Assembly (NCBI GenBank): GCA_022842905.1
Contig: JALHOS010000029.1
Location: forward strand, 1-34,668
Source of the DNA: Myxococcaceae bacterium
Lineage (GTDB): Bacteria; Myxococcota; Myxococcia; Myxococcales; Myxococcaceae
Length of the DNA: 34,668 bases
Direction: 5' to 3'
In this document: one piece after another, positions 10,132 to 18,762 of the stretch
Layout: each line of letters begins with the position of its first letter
Position numbering within the stretch: the stretch's first letter is position 1
The notes under the pieces: model-generated
What the model was told of the DNA's origin: nothing
What the model saw: the letters and a program-made list of their open reading frames with translations, nothing else
Databases searched by the model: none
Made by a program: the position numbers and the translations under genes

Positions 10132-10840
10132 GCGCGACCTCGGCTTCGATGCTGCGGGCAGCGGCGAGCGGATCCGCTGACGCGTAGATCGGACGCCCGA
10201 CGACGAGCAGTGAAGCGCCCGCGTGGATCGCCGCCGCCGGAGTCTCCGCCCTCGCCTGATCGTCAGCCGCGCTGCCTTCGGGACGGATCCCCGGCGTGCA
10301 GATCACCGCGCCCGCCCGGAGCTTCACGCGCAGCAGCTGCGCTTCCCGAGGAGAACAGACGACGCCCGCCGCGCCACCGCTCAGCGCGAGCCCGGCGAGG
10401 CGATCGACCTGTTCGAGCGCCCGCCCGGCGACGCCCACGCTGGCCAGCGATTCATCACTCATGGACGTCAGCACCGTGACCGCGAGGATCTGCGGCGGGG
10501 CTTTGCCGACCGACGCCGCGCCCTTCGCGGCACCTTCCACCGCGGCGCGGATCATCGCGAGCCCACCGGCGGCGTGGATCGTCAGGTACGCCACCCCCAG
10601 CTGCCCCGCACGCTCCGCGGCCAGCCCGACGGTGTTGGGAATGTCGTGGAGCTTCAGATCGAGGAAGACCCGCGCCCCGCGCTCTTGAAAGGCCACCACC
10701 GCCGCGGGCCCGTGCTCGACGAACAGCGACAGGCCGACCTTGGCGACCCCGACGAACGGGGCGACCTGGCCGTAGACGCTCAGGGCCTGCGCCAGCGGCA
10801 GATCGGCCGCCAGCGCGATGCGGTCCTTCGCGGCGCTCAC
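10112..10840 (-). CDS. pyrF: Orotidine 5'-phosphate decarboxylase
   Basis: PyrF decarboxylates OMP to UMP, the last step of de novo pyrimidine synthesis. The 242-residue product is a TIM barrel of standard length. The signature is the DLKLHDIPNTV segment (about 64-74), which holds the catalytic Lys/Asp network; LTIHAAGG and ICTPGIRPEGS, the phosphate-loop region, follow. The GTG start at 10840 gives VSAAKDRIALAADLP, where the family normally begins, and it overlaps the stop of the thioredoxin-fold gene in a GTGA junction, implying translational coupling. A pyrimidine gene coupled to an envelope redox lipoprotein has no obvious functional logic. The 3' end overlaps the convergent small membrane protein gene by 20 bases. 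Confidence 0.96.
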   Translation of the reverse strand: MSAAKDRIALAADLPLAQALSVYGQVAPFVGVAKVGLSLFVEHGPAAVVAFQERGARVFLDLKLHDIPNTVGLAAERAGQLGVAYLTIHAAGGLAMIRAAVEGAAKGAASVGKAPPQILAVTVLTSMSDESLASVGVAGRALEQVDRLAGLALSGGAAGVVCSPREAQLLRVKLRAGAVICTPGIRPEGSAADDQARAETPAAAIHAGASLLVVGRPIYASADPLAAARSIEAEVALTLGRA

Positions 10841-11880
10841 TTGGCGCTCGCGAGCTCCTGCTTGATCACGCGATCGAACTCCTCGAACACGGGGTCGACC
10901 TGAACGCCGTTGACGAAGAAGGTCGGCGTGCCCTGCACGGCGGCGGCGTTGGCGGCCTTCGCGTCGGCGTCGACCTTGGCCTTCGTCGTGCTGCCGTCGA
11001 GGCAGGCGTCGAACTTGGCCGAGTCCAGCCCGACGTCCTTCGCGTGCTGCTTGAGGCCGTCGGCCGTCAGCTTGTCCTGGTTCTGGAAGAGCGCCTTCTT
11101 GTACTCCCAGAACTTCGCCTGCTCGTGCGCGCACATGGACGCCTCGGCGGCCTTCTGCGCGTTGGGGTGCATGGGCAGCGGCAGGTGACGGAAGACGAGG
11201 CGGACCTTGCCGGCGTGCGCCGCCATCACCTGGTCGAGCACCGTCTCGGCGCGCGAGCAGTACGGGCACTCGAAGTCGCTGAACTCCACGATCGTCACCT
11301 TCGCGTCGGAAGGACCCGTCGTCGGGCCGGTCGCCTCGACCTGCACGCGGGGCTCCTCGAGGAGGATCGTCAGGCCGGTCTTCTCGCGGACCGAGGTGAT
11401 CATCTTGTTGACCGCTTCACCCTGCTTGCGCTGCGCGAGGTGCTGCTCGAGCTGCGGGCGCATGGTCTCCAGCGTCGAGCCGGGCGGCATGCGCTCCTGG
11501 TTGGCCTGGAAGAAGGCGGCGATCTCGTCGGGGCTCGGCGGCGTCGAGAAGGACTGGACCAGGTTGCGGATCCACTCGTCCTTCGCCACGCCCTGCGCCT
11601 TGGCCTGCTCTTCGGCGTACGCCTCGACGGCCACCTGGTCGATCGCCTGCTTGCGCAGCTGCAGCTTCTGCTTCTCGATCTGCTTGAGCTGGCCGCCGAC
11701 GAGCGCGTCGACGTCCTTCAGGGTGATCTTCTTGCCGCCGGAGTACGTGGCGATCACCGTGTCCGGGTTCTCACACGCGCCGATGGCCACGGCGGGCGCG
11801 GCGGGTGCGTTCTGCTTGCACGCCGAGAAGGCCAGCGTCGCCATGGCGGCGAGCGCGGTGCTGCGAGAAAGGAGGTTCAT
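10837..11880 (-). CDS. Lipid-anchored DsbA-family thioredoxin-fold protein
   Basis: The 347-residue protein has a signal sequence with a lipobox-like FSAC at Cys21, predicting an envelope lipoprotein. Residues about 40-165 are helical, Lys/Gln/Glu-rich and resemble the SurA/PpiC chaperone N-domain. Residues about 175-345 form a DsbA-like thioredoxin fold with active site Cys205-Pro-Tyr-Cys208 (FSDFECPYCSRAE) and the cis-Pro loop GTPTFFVNG (about 315-323). It probably handles disulfides of exported proteins, either as an oxidase or as an isomerase/reductase; CPYC does not settle which. The chaperone-plus-redox arrangement is known from myxobacterial and other DsbA-like proteins. It ends in a 4-base overlap with pyrF. 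No DsbB/DsbD partner is visible nearby. Confidence 0.9.
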   Translation of the reverse strand: MNLLSRSTALAAMATLAFSACKQNAPAAPAVAIGACENPDTVIATYSGGKKITLKDVDALVGGQLKQIEKQKLQLRKQAIDQVAVEAYAEEQAKAQGVAKDEWIRNLVQSFSTPPSPDEIAAFFQANQERMPPGSTLETMRPQLEQHLAQRKQGEAVNKMITSVREKTGLTILLEEPRVQVEATGPTTGPSDAKVTIVEFSDFECPYCSRAETVLDQVMAAHAGKVRLVFRHLPLPMHPNAQKAAEASMCAHEQAKFWEYKKALFQNQDKLTADGLKQHAKDVGLDSAKFDACLDGSTTKAKVDADAKAANAAAVQGTPTFFVNGVQVDPVFEEFDRVIKQELASAK

Positions 11881-11955
11881 GGGTGCGGCGCGCTTAGGTC
11901 AGCGCGACACCTCTGGCAACGACTGTCGACGAACGGAATCTGCGGCGCAGTACGT

Positions 11956-12882
11956 TCAGGCGGCCGACGGCGCCAGCGCGGGCTCGAGCTCGTCCCAGAC
12001 GGCGGGCCCACCGACGGCACGGGCGCGCACCAGCTCGTAGTTGGCCGGATCGGACAACACCTTGGCCACCAGCTTCTGGTTCAGCGCGTGCCCCGTCTTG
12101 TAGGCCGACAGCAGACCGATCACCGGCCGGCCCAAGAGCGCCACGTCGCCGATCGCGTCGAGCAGCTTGTGCCGAACGAACTCGTCGGCGAAGCGCAGGC
12201 CTTCCGGGTTGAGGATCGAAAAGTCGTCCACGACGACCGCGTTCTCGAGCGAGCCGCCCTTGGCGAGCCCAAGCTTGCGCAGGTGCTCCACGTCTCGCTT
12301 GAAGCCGAACGTCCGCGCCGGCGCGACTTCCTTCAAAAACAGCCGCTCGTTCACCTCGACCGAGAACTGCTGGTCGGAGATGAGCGGGTGCTTGAAGTCG
12401 ATGGTGCACTCGATGCGGAAGCGACGATCCGGCAGGAAGCTCGCGGTCTTGTCACCGTCGCTCACCGTCACCGGCCGGCGAATGACGAGCACCGTCTTGG
12501 GCTGGCCTTGCTCACGCAGGCCCGCTTCGCGAATCAACCGGACGAAGGGCGCCGCGCTGCCGTCCATGATCGGCACTTCGGGGCCGTCGACTTCGATACG
12601 CAGGTTGTCGATGCCCAACCCGCTCACCGCGGCCAGCACGTGCTCGACCGTCGCCACCTTCGCCGGACCCAAGCTCAAGGTCGTCGCCAGCGACGTGTCG
12701 GTGACGAACTCGCCACGGGCCGGAATCGCCGGCTTGTCGGGCAGGTCGACGCGCGCGAACTGGAGGCCGTGGTCGACCGGCGCTGGCACGAGCCGCAGCG
12801 TGACCGGTTGCCCGCTGTGCAACCCCACGCCGTTGCAGCTCACCGCCCGCTTCAACGTTCGCTGCTGATTACCGTCGGCCAT
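11956..12882 (-). CDS. lpxC: UDP-3-O-acyl-N-acetylglucosamine deacetylase LpxC
   Basis: LpxC is the zinc amidase that commits acylated UDP-GlcNAc to lipid A synthesis, so the organism makes LPS. The 308-residue product carries all key residues at almost Escherichia coli numbering: Glu80-His81 in VEHVLAAVSGLGIDN, His238, Asp242 and Asp246 in HKLLDAIGD, and His265 in GHALN. Start choice: the ATG at 12882 is preceded by GGAGGAGGG (12894-12902, 11 bases away) and gives the usual N-terminus (LKRAVSCNGVGLHSG follows). An in-frame ATG 57 bases further upstream lacks such a site and would lie on the putative promoter. A sigma-54-like element sits at 12924-12938. Confidence 0.97.
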   Translation of the reverse strand: MADGNQQRTLKRAVSCNGVGLHSGQPVTLRLVPAPVDHGLQFARVDLPDKPAIPARGEFVTDTSLATTLSLGPAKVATVEHVLAAVSGLGIDNLRIEVDGPEVPIMDGSAAPFVRLIREAGLREQGQPKTVLVIRRPVTVSDGDKTASFLPDRRFRIECTIDFKHPLISDQQFSVEVNERLFLKEVAPARTFGFKRDVEHLRKLGLAKGGSLENAVVVDDFSILNPEGLRFADEFVRHKLLDAIGDVALLGRPVIGLLSAYKTGHALNQKLVAKVLSDPANYELVRARAVGGPAVWDELEPALAPSAA

Positions 12883-12923
12883 GTGCGCTTGCGCCCTCCT
12901 CCAATGCTGCGACGCGCAATAAC

Positions 12924-12938
12924 GCAACGCATATGCCA
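12924..12938 (-). promoter_or_regulatory. Sigma-54-like -24/-12 element upstream of lpxC
   Basis: On the minus strand the sequence reads TGGCATATGCGTTGC. It matches the sigma-54 consensus TGGCAC-N5-TTGC with one mismatch and has the required 10 bases between the GG and GC doublets. The -12 GC lies about 42 bases before the lpxC start, so the predicted transcript begins about 30 bases upstream of the ATG, with a good Shine-Dalgarno between. Myxobacteria use sigma-54 widely. No enhancer-binding site or activator gene was recognised. Confidence 0.4.
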
Positions 12939-13088
12939 CGATTCCGGCATTACGTCTCGAAAAAACCCGCGATTTTCTTCAGTGGAGCATGGCTGCACCA
13001 CTCAGAAATCAGGACAGCGCGACACAGACGCCAGAAATCAGCGACTTGCAGGCTATGACCCCCGTGTCGCGTTGCGCGGTCATTCGAC

Positions 13089-14132
13089 TCAAAACAGATC
13101 GCCCTGGCCGGCGGCACGGGGCATGGCGCGGCCGAGATATTGGTAGGCGCGCGCCGTGGCGACCCGGCCTCGTGGGGTGCGCTGGAGGAAGCCTTCCTGG
13201 AGGAGGAACGGCTCGTACACGTCTTCGATGGTGTCGCGCTCTTCGCCGACCGCCGCGGCGATGGTCTCCACGCCGACGGGCCCGCCGCTGAACTTGTCGA
13301 GGATCGCCAGGAGCACCCGCCGGTCCATGTGATCGAGGCCGAGCGGGTCGATGTCGAGGCGCTTGAGCGCCAGATCCGCCAGCTGCTGGGTGATGACGCC
13401 GGTGCCCTCGACCTGGGCGAAGTCGCGCAGGCGACGGAGCAGCCGGTTGGCGATGCGGGGTGTCCCTCGGCAGCGCTTGGCGATCTCGGTGGCTCCGGCG
13501 CGGTCGAGCTGCACGCCCAGAATGCCGGCGCTGCGGGTGAGGATCCGCTCCAGCTCGGTGGGCGTGTAGTACTCGAGCCGTTCCTGGATCTGGAAGCGGT
13601 CGCGCAGCGGCGACGTGAGCAGGCCGGTCCGTGTCGTCGCACCGATCAACGTGAAGGGCGGCAGGTCGATCTTCATCGCCCGCGCGGCGGGCCCGGTGTC
13701 GATCGTCACGTCGAGCCGGAAGTCCTCCATGGCCGGGTAGAGGTACTCTTCGATCGCCGCGGACAGCCGGTGGATCTCGTCGATGAAGAGGACGTCCCTG
13801 GGCGCGAGGTTCGTGAGCAGGCCGGCGAGATCGCCCTTCTTCTCCAGCGCGGGGCCGCTCGTCACATGCAGGCCGACGCCGAGCTCCGCAGCGATGATGT
13901 GGGCGAGCGACGTCTTGCCCAACCCTGGCGGACCCGAGAACAGACAGTGATCGAGCCCCTCGCCGCGCGCCTGGGCCGCGCGCACGTACACCTTCAGCTT
14001 GTCGACGACCTTGAGCTGGCCCACGTAGTCCTCGAAGCGCCGGGGCCGCAGCGAGACCTCGAGCGGCGCCTCTTCCCCTGCGGGGCCCGGATCGAGCGGG
14101 TCGCCTTCGTCCCTGCCAGTTCTCCGTGCCAT
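13089..14132 (-). CDS. ruvB: Holliday junction branch-migration ATPase RuvB
   Basis: RuvB is the hexameric AAA+ motor that drives branch migration at Holliday junctions together with RuvA. The 347-residue product contains Walker A GPPGLGKT (67-74), Walker B LFIDEIH (115-121), the GATTRTGLL sensor segment, SPLRDRF with the arginine finger, and the C-terminal winged-helix region. Its start could be ATG 14132 ([10 protein letters not shown]) or an in-frame ATG at 14153; neither has a strong Shine-Dalgarno, and 14132 better fits the family. Unlike the common ruvC-ruvA-ruvB operon, an oppositely oriented outer-membrane-type gene separates it from ruvCA by about 1.2 kb, so it must have its own promoter, squeezed into about 53 bases. 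Confidence 0.97.
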   Translation of the reverse strand: MARRTGRDEGDPLDPGPAGEEAPLEVSLRPRRFEDYVGQLKVVDKLKVYVRAAQARGEGLDHCLFSGPPGLGKTSLAHIIAAELGVGLHVTSGPALEKKGDLAGLLTNLAPRDVLFIDEIHRLSAAIEEYLYPAMEDFRLDVTIDTGPAARAMKIDLPPFTLIGATTRTGLLTSPLRDRFQIQERLEYYTPTELERILTRSAGILGVQLDRAGATEIAKRCRGTPRIANRLLRRLRDFAQVEGTGVITQQLADLALKRLDIDPLGLDHMDRRVLLAILDKFSGGPVGVETIAAAVGEERDTIEDVYEPFLLQEGFLQRTPRGRVATARAYQYLGRAMPRAAGQGDLF

Positions 14133-14185
14133 GCGGGGCTGGCGTTGTAGCATGCGCCCCCGTGAATCCGTGCTCGCTCCCGACG

Positions 14186-15295
14186 ATGAAGCGCTGTGCA
14201 GTCTTCGTCGTCGCCCTCGCCTCCTTCGGCTGCCTGGCCCCTCGCTCCATGCTGCTCATGGGGACGGCGGCGCCGCTCGGCACGGGCGTGCTCGACCTGT
14301 CCGTCGGCACCGGCGTCGGGATCGGCTCGCAGCTCAACCCGCCGGGCCCGACCACCACGAACACCCAAGGTGAGCCGGAGACGCCGCAGCAGCGCGCGGT
14401 CGGCCTGGCGCTGCCCTACGCCGAGGCGAACCTCCACTACGGCGTCAACCGCCGCATCGGGCTCAACTTCCACCTGAGCCCCGCCGGCATTCAGCCGGGC
14501 GCGAAGTTCACGCTCACCCGCTCCAAGGTCGTCTTCTTCTCGATCATGCCGTCGCTCGCGTTCGGCTACGGCTCCGCGCAGGTGACGAACACCATCACCG
14601 GCCAAGACGGGCGCGCCGTGCCCACGGTCGACACGACGTCCACGAACTTCAGCTTCCTCACGGGGCTCAAGTTCATCTTCTCGCACGTGTCCGGCTTCTT
14701 CCTGGCGGCCGGCGTCGACTACCAGTTCCAGCGCTGGTTCACCGGCATTCCCGGGACGATGACGACGGACCTGTTTCGCAGCACCGTGTCCATGCACTCG
14801 GCGAACTTCGCGTTCAACACCGGCCTCGAGTTCGGCGTCGGCGAGCAGAAGCTGATTCGCTTGAGGCCCGAGCTCGCTTTCTCGGTGGCGCCCTTCGCCG
14901 GCTTCGAGCTCTCGCAGATCGGCAGCAACACGAACAACATTCCCCGGGCCAACGGGTTGTCGTGGGCGATCGTCCCGGCGCTGTCGATCAGCATCGTCAC
15001 GCCGCGATCGAAGGAGGTCGAGGAAGCCGAAGCGCAGGCCGAACAAGAAGAGCTCGAGCGCGCCGAAGAAGAGGCCCGCGCCGCCGAAGAGGACGCCGCC
15101 GCGCGCGAAGAAGAAGCCAAGGCCAAGCGCAAGAAGAAGCGCCGCGTCGTCGAAGAAGAGGAAGGCGAAGGTGAGGAGCCCGCGCCCAAGCGCAAGCGCG
15201 CCGAGCCCGCGGCCGAAGAAGAGGCGCCCGCCGAAGAAGAAGAGCCGCCCCCGCCTCCGAGGAAGAAGAAGAAGCCCGTCGAAGACGAGGAGTGA
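14186..15295 (+). CDS. Outer-membrane-type protein with long charged C-terminal tail
   Basis: The product of about 369 residues begins with [16 protein letters not shown], a signal peptide with Cys16 in lipobox-like position. Residues about 40-280 show the alternating hydrophobic/polar strands and aromatic belts ([40 protein letters not shown]) of a porin-like beta barrel. From about residue 285 the protein switches to a tail of about 85 residues made almost only of Glu, Ala, Lys, Arg and Pro. Blocks of EEEA and KRKKKRR alternate, and the tail ends with a proline run and a KKKK block. The start could also be GTG at 14162. The stop is one base from the convergent ruvA stop. Function is not known; the tail might bind peptidoglycan, LPS or a polyanion. 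Confidence 0.8.
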   Translation: MKRCAVFVVALASFGCLAPRSMLLMGTAAPLGTGVLDLSVGTGVGIGSQLNPPGPTTTNTQGEPETPQQRAVGLALPYAEANLHYGVNRRIGLNFHLSPAGIQPGAKFTLTRSKVVFFSIMPSLAFGYGSAQVTNTITGQDGRAVPTVDTTSTNFSFLTGLKFIFSHVSGFFLAAGVDYQFQRWFTGIPGTMTTDLFRSTVSMHSANFAFNTGLEFGVGEQKLIRLRPELAFSVAPFAGFELSQIGSNTNNIPRANGLSWAIVPALSISIVTPRSKEVEEAEAQAEQEELERAEEEARAAEEDAAAREEEAKAKRKKKRRVVEEEEGEGEEPAPKRKRAEPAAEEEAPAEEEEPPPPPRKKKKPVEDEE

Positions 15296-15296
15296 G

Positions 15297-15902
15297 CTAC
15301 TTGCTGCTGCGCAGCGCCTTGAGGGCCTCGCGCAGCAACAGCTCGAACGGGGCGTCGGCGCCGTGCTGCTTGCTGGCCGAGTCCGCGGCCGTCTGCGCCT
15401 GCGGCGGCTTGTAGCCAAGGTTGACGAGCGCGGAGATCACGTCGTCGAGCTGACCCGAGGTCGCCGCCTGCGCCGGCTTCGCGCCGTCGGCCGTCGCCAG
15501 CAGCTTCACCTTGTCCTTGAGCTCCAGCACCAGCCGCTCAGCCGTCTTCTTCCCCACCCCGTGCAGCTTGGTCAGCCGCGCCACGTCCCCCTTGGCGATC
15601 GCCTGGCAGAGCTCTTCCACCTCGAGCCCCGACATGACGTTGAGCGCCATCTTCGGGCCAACGTGGCTGACGGAGGTGAGCTGGAGGAACAGCTCTTCTT
15701 CGATTCGCGTGCGAAAGCCGTACAGCTCGAAGGCGTCCTCGCGCACGACGGTGCGGATCCGCAGCTGCACCGGCGCCCCAGGATCCGGAAGTTGCGCGAG
15801 GGCGATGAGCGACACCCCGACCCGGTAGCCGACGCCGGCGACGTCGACGATCACCTCGGTGAGCCCCTTCTCGAGCACCACGCCCTTGAGCGACGCGATC
15901 AC
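15297..15902 (-). CDS. ruvA: Holliday junction DNA-binding subunit RuvA
   Basis: RuvA tetramers hold the four-way junction open and load RuvB. The 201-residue protein has the N-terminal OB fold (VIASLKGVVLEKG, GVGYRVGVS), two helix-hairpin-helix motifs (SHVGPKMALNVMSG and LHGVGKKTAERLVLEL) and the C-terminal domain III that contacts RuvB (LDDVISALVNLGYKPPQA). The start is the GTG at 15902, which lies in a GTGA overlap with the ruvC stop, and yields the standard RuvA N-terminus. A short linker between domains II and III is Ala/Thr-rich, as usual. Confidence 0.97.
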   Translation of the reverse strand: MIASLKGVVLEKGLTEVIVDVAGVGYRVGVSLIALAQLPDPGAPVQLRIRTVVREDAFELYGFRTRIEEELFLQLTSVSHVGPKMALNVMSGLEVEELCQAIAKGDVARLTKLHGVGKKTAERLVLELKDKVKLLATADGAKPAQAATSGQLDDVISALVNLGYKPPQAQTAADSASKQHGADAPFELLLREALKALRSSK

Positions 15903-16465
15903 CGCGGCGCTCCGGCAACGTACGCAGGCTTGAGCCGGTCCCGGAAGCCGTCCGCGCTCCGCCTCGGTCCCGCGCTCGAGTGCACACCGCCGCGGCATTG
16001 GTGCGCGTGACAGAGCGCGACGGCCAGCGCGTCGTACGCGTCGGCGCGAACCTTCCCGGCTTCGGGGGGCAGCGGGAGGATCGTCGCCACCATGCGCGCG
16101 ACGGCGCCCTTGCCGTCATTCCCACCCGCGCCGACGGACTTCTTGATGCGCGCTGGCGCGTACTCGCTGACGGGCAGACCGGCCCGCGCGGCGACGAGCA
16201 ACGCCACGCCACGCGCGTGCCCCAGCACCAACGCCGAGCGCGCGTTCTTGTGGTGGAACACACCTTCGACCGCCACGGCCTGCGGTGCGAAGCGCCCGAC
16301 GATCACCTCGAGCTCGGCGAAGATGTCCGCCAGCCGCTCGTGCAGCGGCAGCTTGCCGTCGCTACGGACGACGCCGTGCGCGACGTGCCGCACCACCGGG
16401 CCGATCGCGTCGACCACGCCAAACCCCAGGTACCGGCTGCCGGGATCGATGCCCAAGATGCGCAC
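15899..16465 (-). CDS. ruvC: Crossover junction endodeoxyribonuclease RuvC
   Basis: RuvC is the dimeric resolvase that nicks Holliday junctions symmetrically. The 188-residue protein keeps the four acidic catalytic residues: Asp7 in GIDPG, Glu67 in VEGVF, and Asp142 and Asp145 in RADAYDALAVALCHAH. The first codon is GTG, with GGAAGG about 14 bases upstream. The C-terminal 25 residues (SSAGPRRSADGFRDR and on) are basic and extend slightly beyond the catalytic core, as in many homologues. It is the first gene of the ruvC-ruvA pair, with a 4-base stop/start overlap. Confidence 0.97.
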   Translation of the reverse strand: MRILGIDPGSRYLGFGVVDAIGPVVRHVAHGVVRSDGKLPLHERLADIFAELEVIVGRFAPQAVAVEGVFHHKNARSALVLGHARGVALLVAARAGLPVSEYAPARIKKSVGAGGNDGKGAVARMVATILPLPPEAGKVRADAYDALAVALCHAHQCRGGVHSSAGPRRSADGFRDRLKPAYVAGAPR

Positions 16466-16547
16466 GTGCGAAGAACCGCCTTCCGTCGAGGACTGAACGG
16501 AGGTGTACCTCGCCGGCGCACACTGGGCGAGTTTTCAGTGCTTTGCG

Positions 16548-18671
16548 TCAGCGCCTGAGCAGGGCGCGCGCTTCTTCGGCGAACTCGCCGTTGGGCTCGA
16601 TCGCCAGGTACCGCTCGAGCGCCTGGTTGCCGGCTTCGCGCTGTTTGGCGTGGAGGTGCAGCGTGGCGATCAGCAGGTGCACCGGTCCGTTGTTGGGATC
16701 GACGGCGAGCACCTGATCGGCCGCCGCCCGGGCGCCGGCGACGTCCCCCATGTCGAAGCGCACCATGCCCAGGAAGAACCACGCCTGCACCGCGCTCGGG
16801 TGCTGCTCGACGAGCTTCTCCAGCAGCAGGCCGGCCGTCTGGTATTCCCCCGCTTTGTAGAGGTTCTTCGCGTCGACCAGCGTGTCGTCGTACGGCAGCA
16901 CGTCCTCGCGCGGCGGGAGGACGACCTGATCCAGCGGCACGAACTCGGTGCTTGGCCGCACCACGAGCTTGGGTGGAGGGACCTTGGTCGGTGGTGCGCT
17001 GACCGTCGGCGCTGGCGGCGGGGTGGACCGCTTCTCTCGCAGCGCTTCGAACACCACCGCGACGACGACGGCCGCGAGGAGCAGCACGACCAACAGCCAC
17101 GCTGGACTGCCGGAGCTCTGCTTGGGCGCCGGACTGGGGGCAGAGGGCGCGGGCGCTGGGCTCGGCGCCTGCGCGAAGAACTGCTGCGCCAGCGCTCCGC
17201 CAGCGCTCGGCTTGGGCGCTGGTACCTCCGGGGTGAGCGGCTGCTCCGGCTCGGGCGTCGGGCTGGGCTGTGTCAACGGAATCACCGGCGCCGCGAGCGG
17301 GATCACCGCGGCGTCGAGTGAGATGACGCCGGACGTCGTCGCGCCCTCGTCTCCCGTCGCCGCACGGATCACCGCCTCGAGCGTGTCGGATTCGAAGGTC
17401 AGCCCTTGTGAGAACCGGTCGAGCGCGACGTCGTCCGCGGACGGAGCGGCTTCGTCGGCCGCGGCTGGGACTCGGAACGGGTCGAGCTGACGGAGCAGTT
17501 CGTCGTCGAGCCCTTCGCGCACCTCTTCGGGCACCGGCCCGGTCGACCACCCAGCGTCGGGCTGGCCCGCCTCGGCGTCCGACGGCACGAACCAGTCGTC
17601 GGCCGCCGGACTCGCATCGACCCGCTTCGGCGCGACGGGCGCGTCGGGGAACAGGGCGTTGACCGCCGCCTCGACGCGAGCTTCGCGAGGTTCGAAGAAC
17701 GCCTGGGGCGCGTCGGACGAGACGCGCACGTCCTTGACGATCTTGAGGACGAAGAGCCGCCGGATCACCTCGAGCGCCCGGGCCGGCTCCATGTCGGCGT
17801 CGGTGATCACGTCGAGCACCGTGCGGCGCCCGTCGAAGAGGCGCACCAACCGGTTGACGGGATCCGGCAGCGACTCCAGCACCGCGACGAGCTTGACGAA
17901 GTCGACGCCGAGCACACGATCGAAGCCCACCAGGCCCTTCGACGCCGCTCGCCAGCGCCCCAGCCGAGGCATGAGCCGCCCGACGAGGTCCCTGAGCGAG
18001 CAGCGCACGTCGTCCGGCGCGACGGCCCCGACTTCGACGCCGAACGTCTCGACGGTGGCCGCGAGCAGCCGGCCCACGGCCTCGACGTCGTGGTGATCGC
18101 CCAGGCTCGCGCCCCGCACCACGTGGCCTTGGTTGAGCTCGAGCGTCCCGCGGCCCCCGCCCAGCGAGAGCGTCGCGTCCGTCTTGGACGTCAGCAGCGC
18201 GCGCAAGAGGTGCTCGGGCCACACCCGGTCGACCGAGAGCGCGCCGGCCTGCCCCGTGCGCCGCGCGAGCCAAAGCTGAACGAGCGCGACGACGTCCTTG
18301 GCGAAGGCCGGCTTGCGCAGCACGTGGTCCAACTCGAGCCGCGCGGCGAGCGCCTGGGACACCGAGTCGTCCGGGCCGAGCAGGTAGACCACCGGCGGCT
18401 TGTCGGCGCCGGCCCGCTGGTGGAGCTCCGTCAGCAGCGGGTTCATCTCGGCGGACGCCGACGCGACGATCACGCTGTCGGCGTTCTCTGCGAGCACCCG
18501 CTCTGCCTTGCTGCGCTCGGCCAGCGGCGTCACCGAGAAGCCCGCCTTGCGCAGCGCCACCGTCAACACCGACCGCGAGCTGGCTTGCTCGTCGAGCACG
18601 AGCACCCGCTGGGGGGTGATCACCTCGGCCGGGCTCGGGGCGACGGCGGTCTGGGGCACGGCTTCGGACAT
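16548..18671 (-). CDS. Pseudo-receiver / DUF4388 / TPR membrane protein
   Basis: The 707-residue protein is a mosaic. Residues about 20-130 fold like a response-regulator receiver (RVLVLDEQ, VVYLLGPDD, LRKPA), but the phosphoacceptor position reads IVASASAE with no Asp, so it is a pseudo-receiver. Residues about 145-225 match the DUF4388/PATAN type (GALSVDRVWPEHLLRALL, GTLELNQGHVVRGA). A helical domain follows to about 330, then a long acidic, Pro/Ala-rich linker with low complexity. One TM helix lies at about 525-545 (WLLVVLLLAAVVVAVVF), and a C-terminal TPR region (about 605-705) is predicted beyond it. The topology suggests a cytoplasmic sensor part and an exported TPR part. Start is MSEAVPQ at 18671. 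It follows the PilZ-like gene 91 bases upstream. Family features are common in myxobacterial gliding/polarity proteins. Confidence 0.85.
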   Translation of the reverse strand: MSEAVPQTAVAPSPAEVITPQRVLVLDEQASSRSVLTVALRKAGFSVTPLAERSKAERVLAENADSVIVASASAEMNPLLTELHQRAGADKPPVVYLLGPDDSVSQALAARLELDHVLRKPAFAKDVVALVQLWLARRTGQAGALSVDRVWPEHLLRALLTSKTDATLSLGGGRGTLELNQGHVVRGASLGDHHDVEAVGRLLAATVETFGVEVGAVAPDDVRCSLRDLVGRLMPRLGRWRAASKGLVGFDRVLGVDFVKLVAVLESLPDPVNRLVRLFDGRRTVLDVITDADMEPARALEVIRRLFVLKIVKDVRVSSDAPQAFFEPREARVEAAVNALFPDAPVAPKRVDASPAADDWFVPSDAEAGQPDAGWSTGPVPEEVREGLDDELLRQLDPFRVPAAADEAAPSADDVALDRFSQGLTFESDTLEAVIRAATGDEGATTSGVISLDAAVIPLAAPVIPLTQPSPTPEPEQPLTPEVPAPKPSAGGALAQQFFAQAPSPAPAPSAPSPAPKQSSGSPAWLLVVLLLAAVVVAVVFEALREKRSTPPPAPTVSAPPTKVPPPKLVVRPSTEFVPLDQVVLPPREDVLPYDDTLVDAKNLYKAGEYQTAGLLLEKLVEQHPSAVQAWFFLGMVRFDMGDVAGARAAADQVLAVDPNNGPVHLLIATLHLHAKQREAGNQALERYLAIEPNGEFAEEARALLRR

Positions 18672-18762
18672 TGCTGCTGGTCTCCCCAACGCGAGGCAGC
18701 GCACCCTACCCGCCAGGCGCGGCGGCCTCAAACGTTGGCGCCGTTGCAGCGCGTCGCAGGTG

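Noticed and set aside
13018-13071. Inverted repeat CGCGACAC/GTGTCGCG with a 38-base loop after ruvB
   Set aside because: The loop is long, no U-run adjoins it, and a six-T stretch further on (12960-12965, minus strand) has no hairpin before it. This is not enough for a terminator or an RNA gene.
11044-13146. 700-codon plus-strand frame across the thioredoxin-fold, lpxC and intergenic region
   Set aside because: It runs through two convincing minus-strand genes and a promoter region, with no recognisable protein sequence.
15040-15290. GAAGAA-rich tract as a CRISPR or satellite repeat
   Set aside because: It is in-frame coding low complexity for Glu/Lys, with no spacers and no regular unit.
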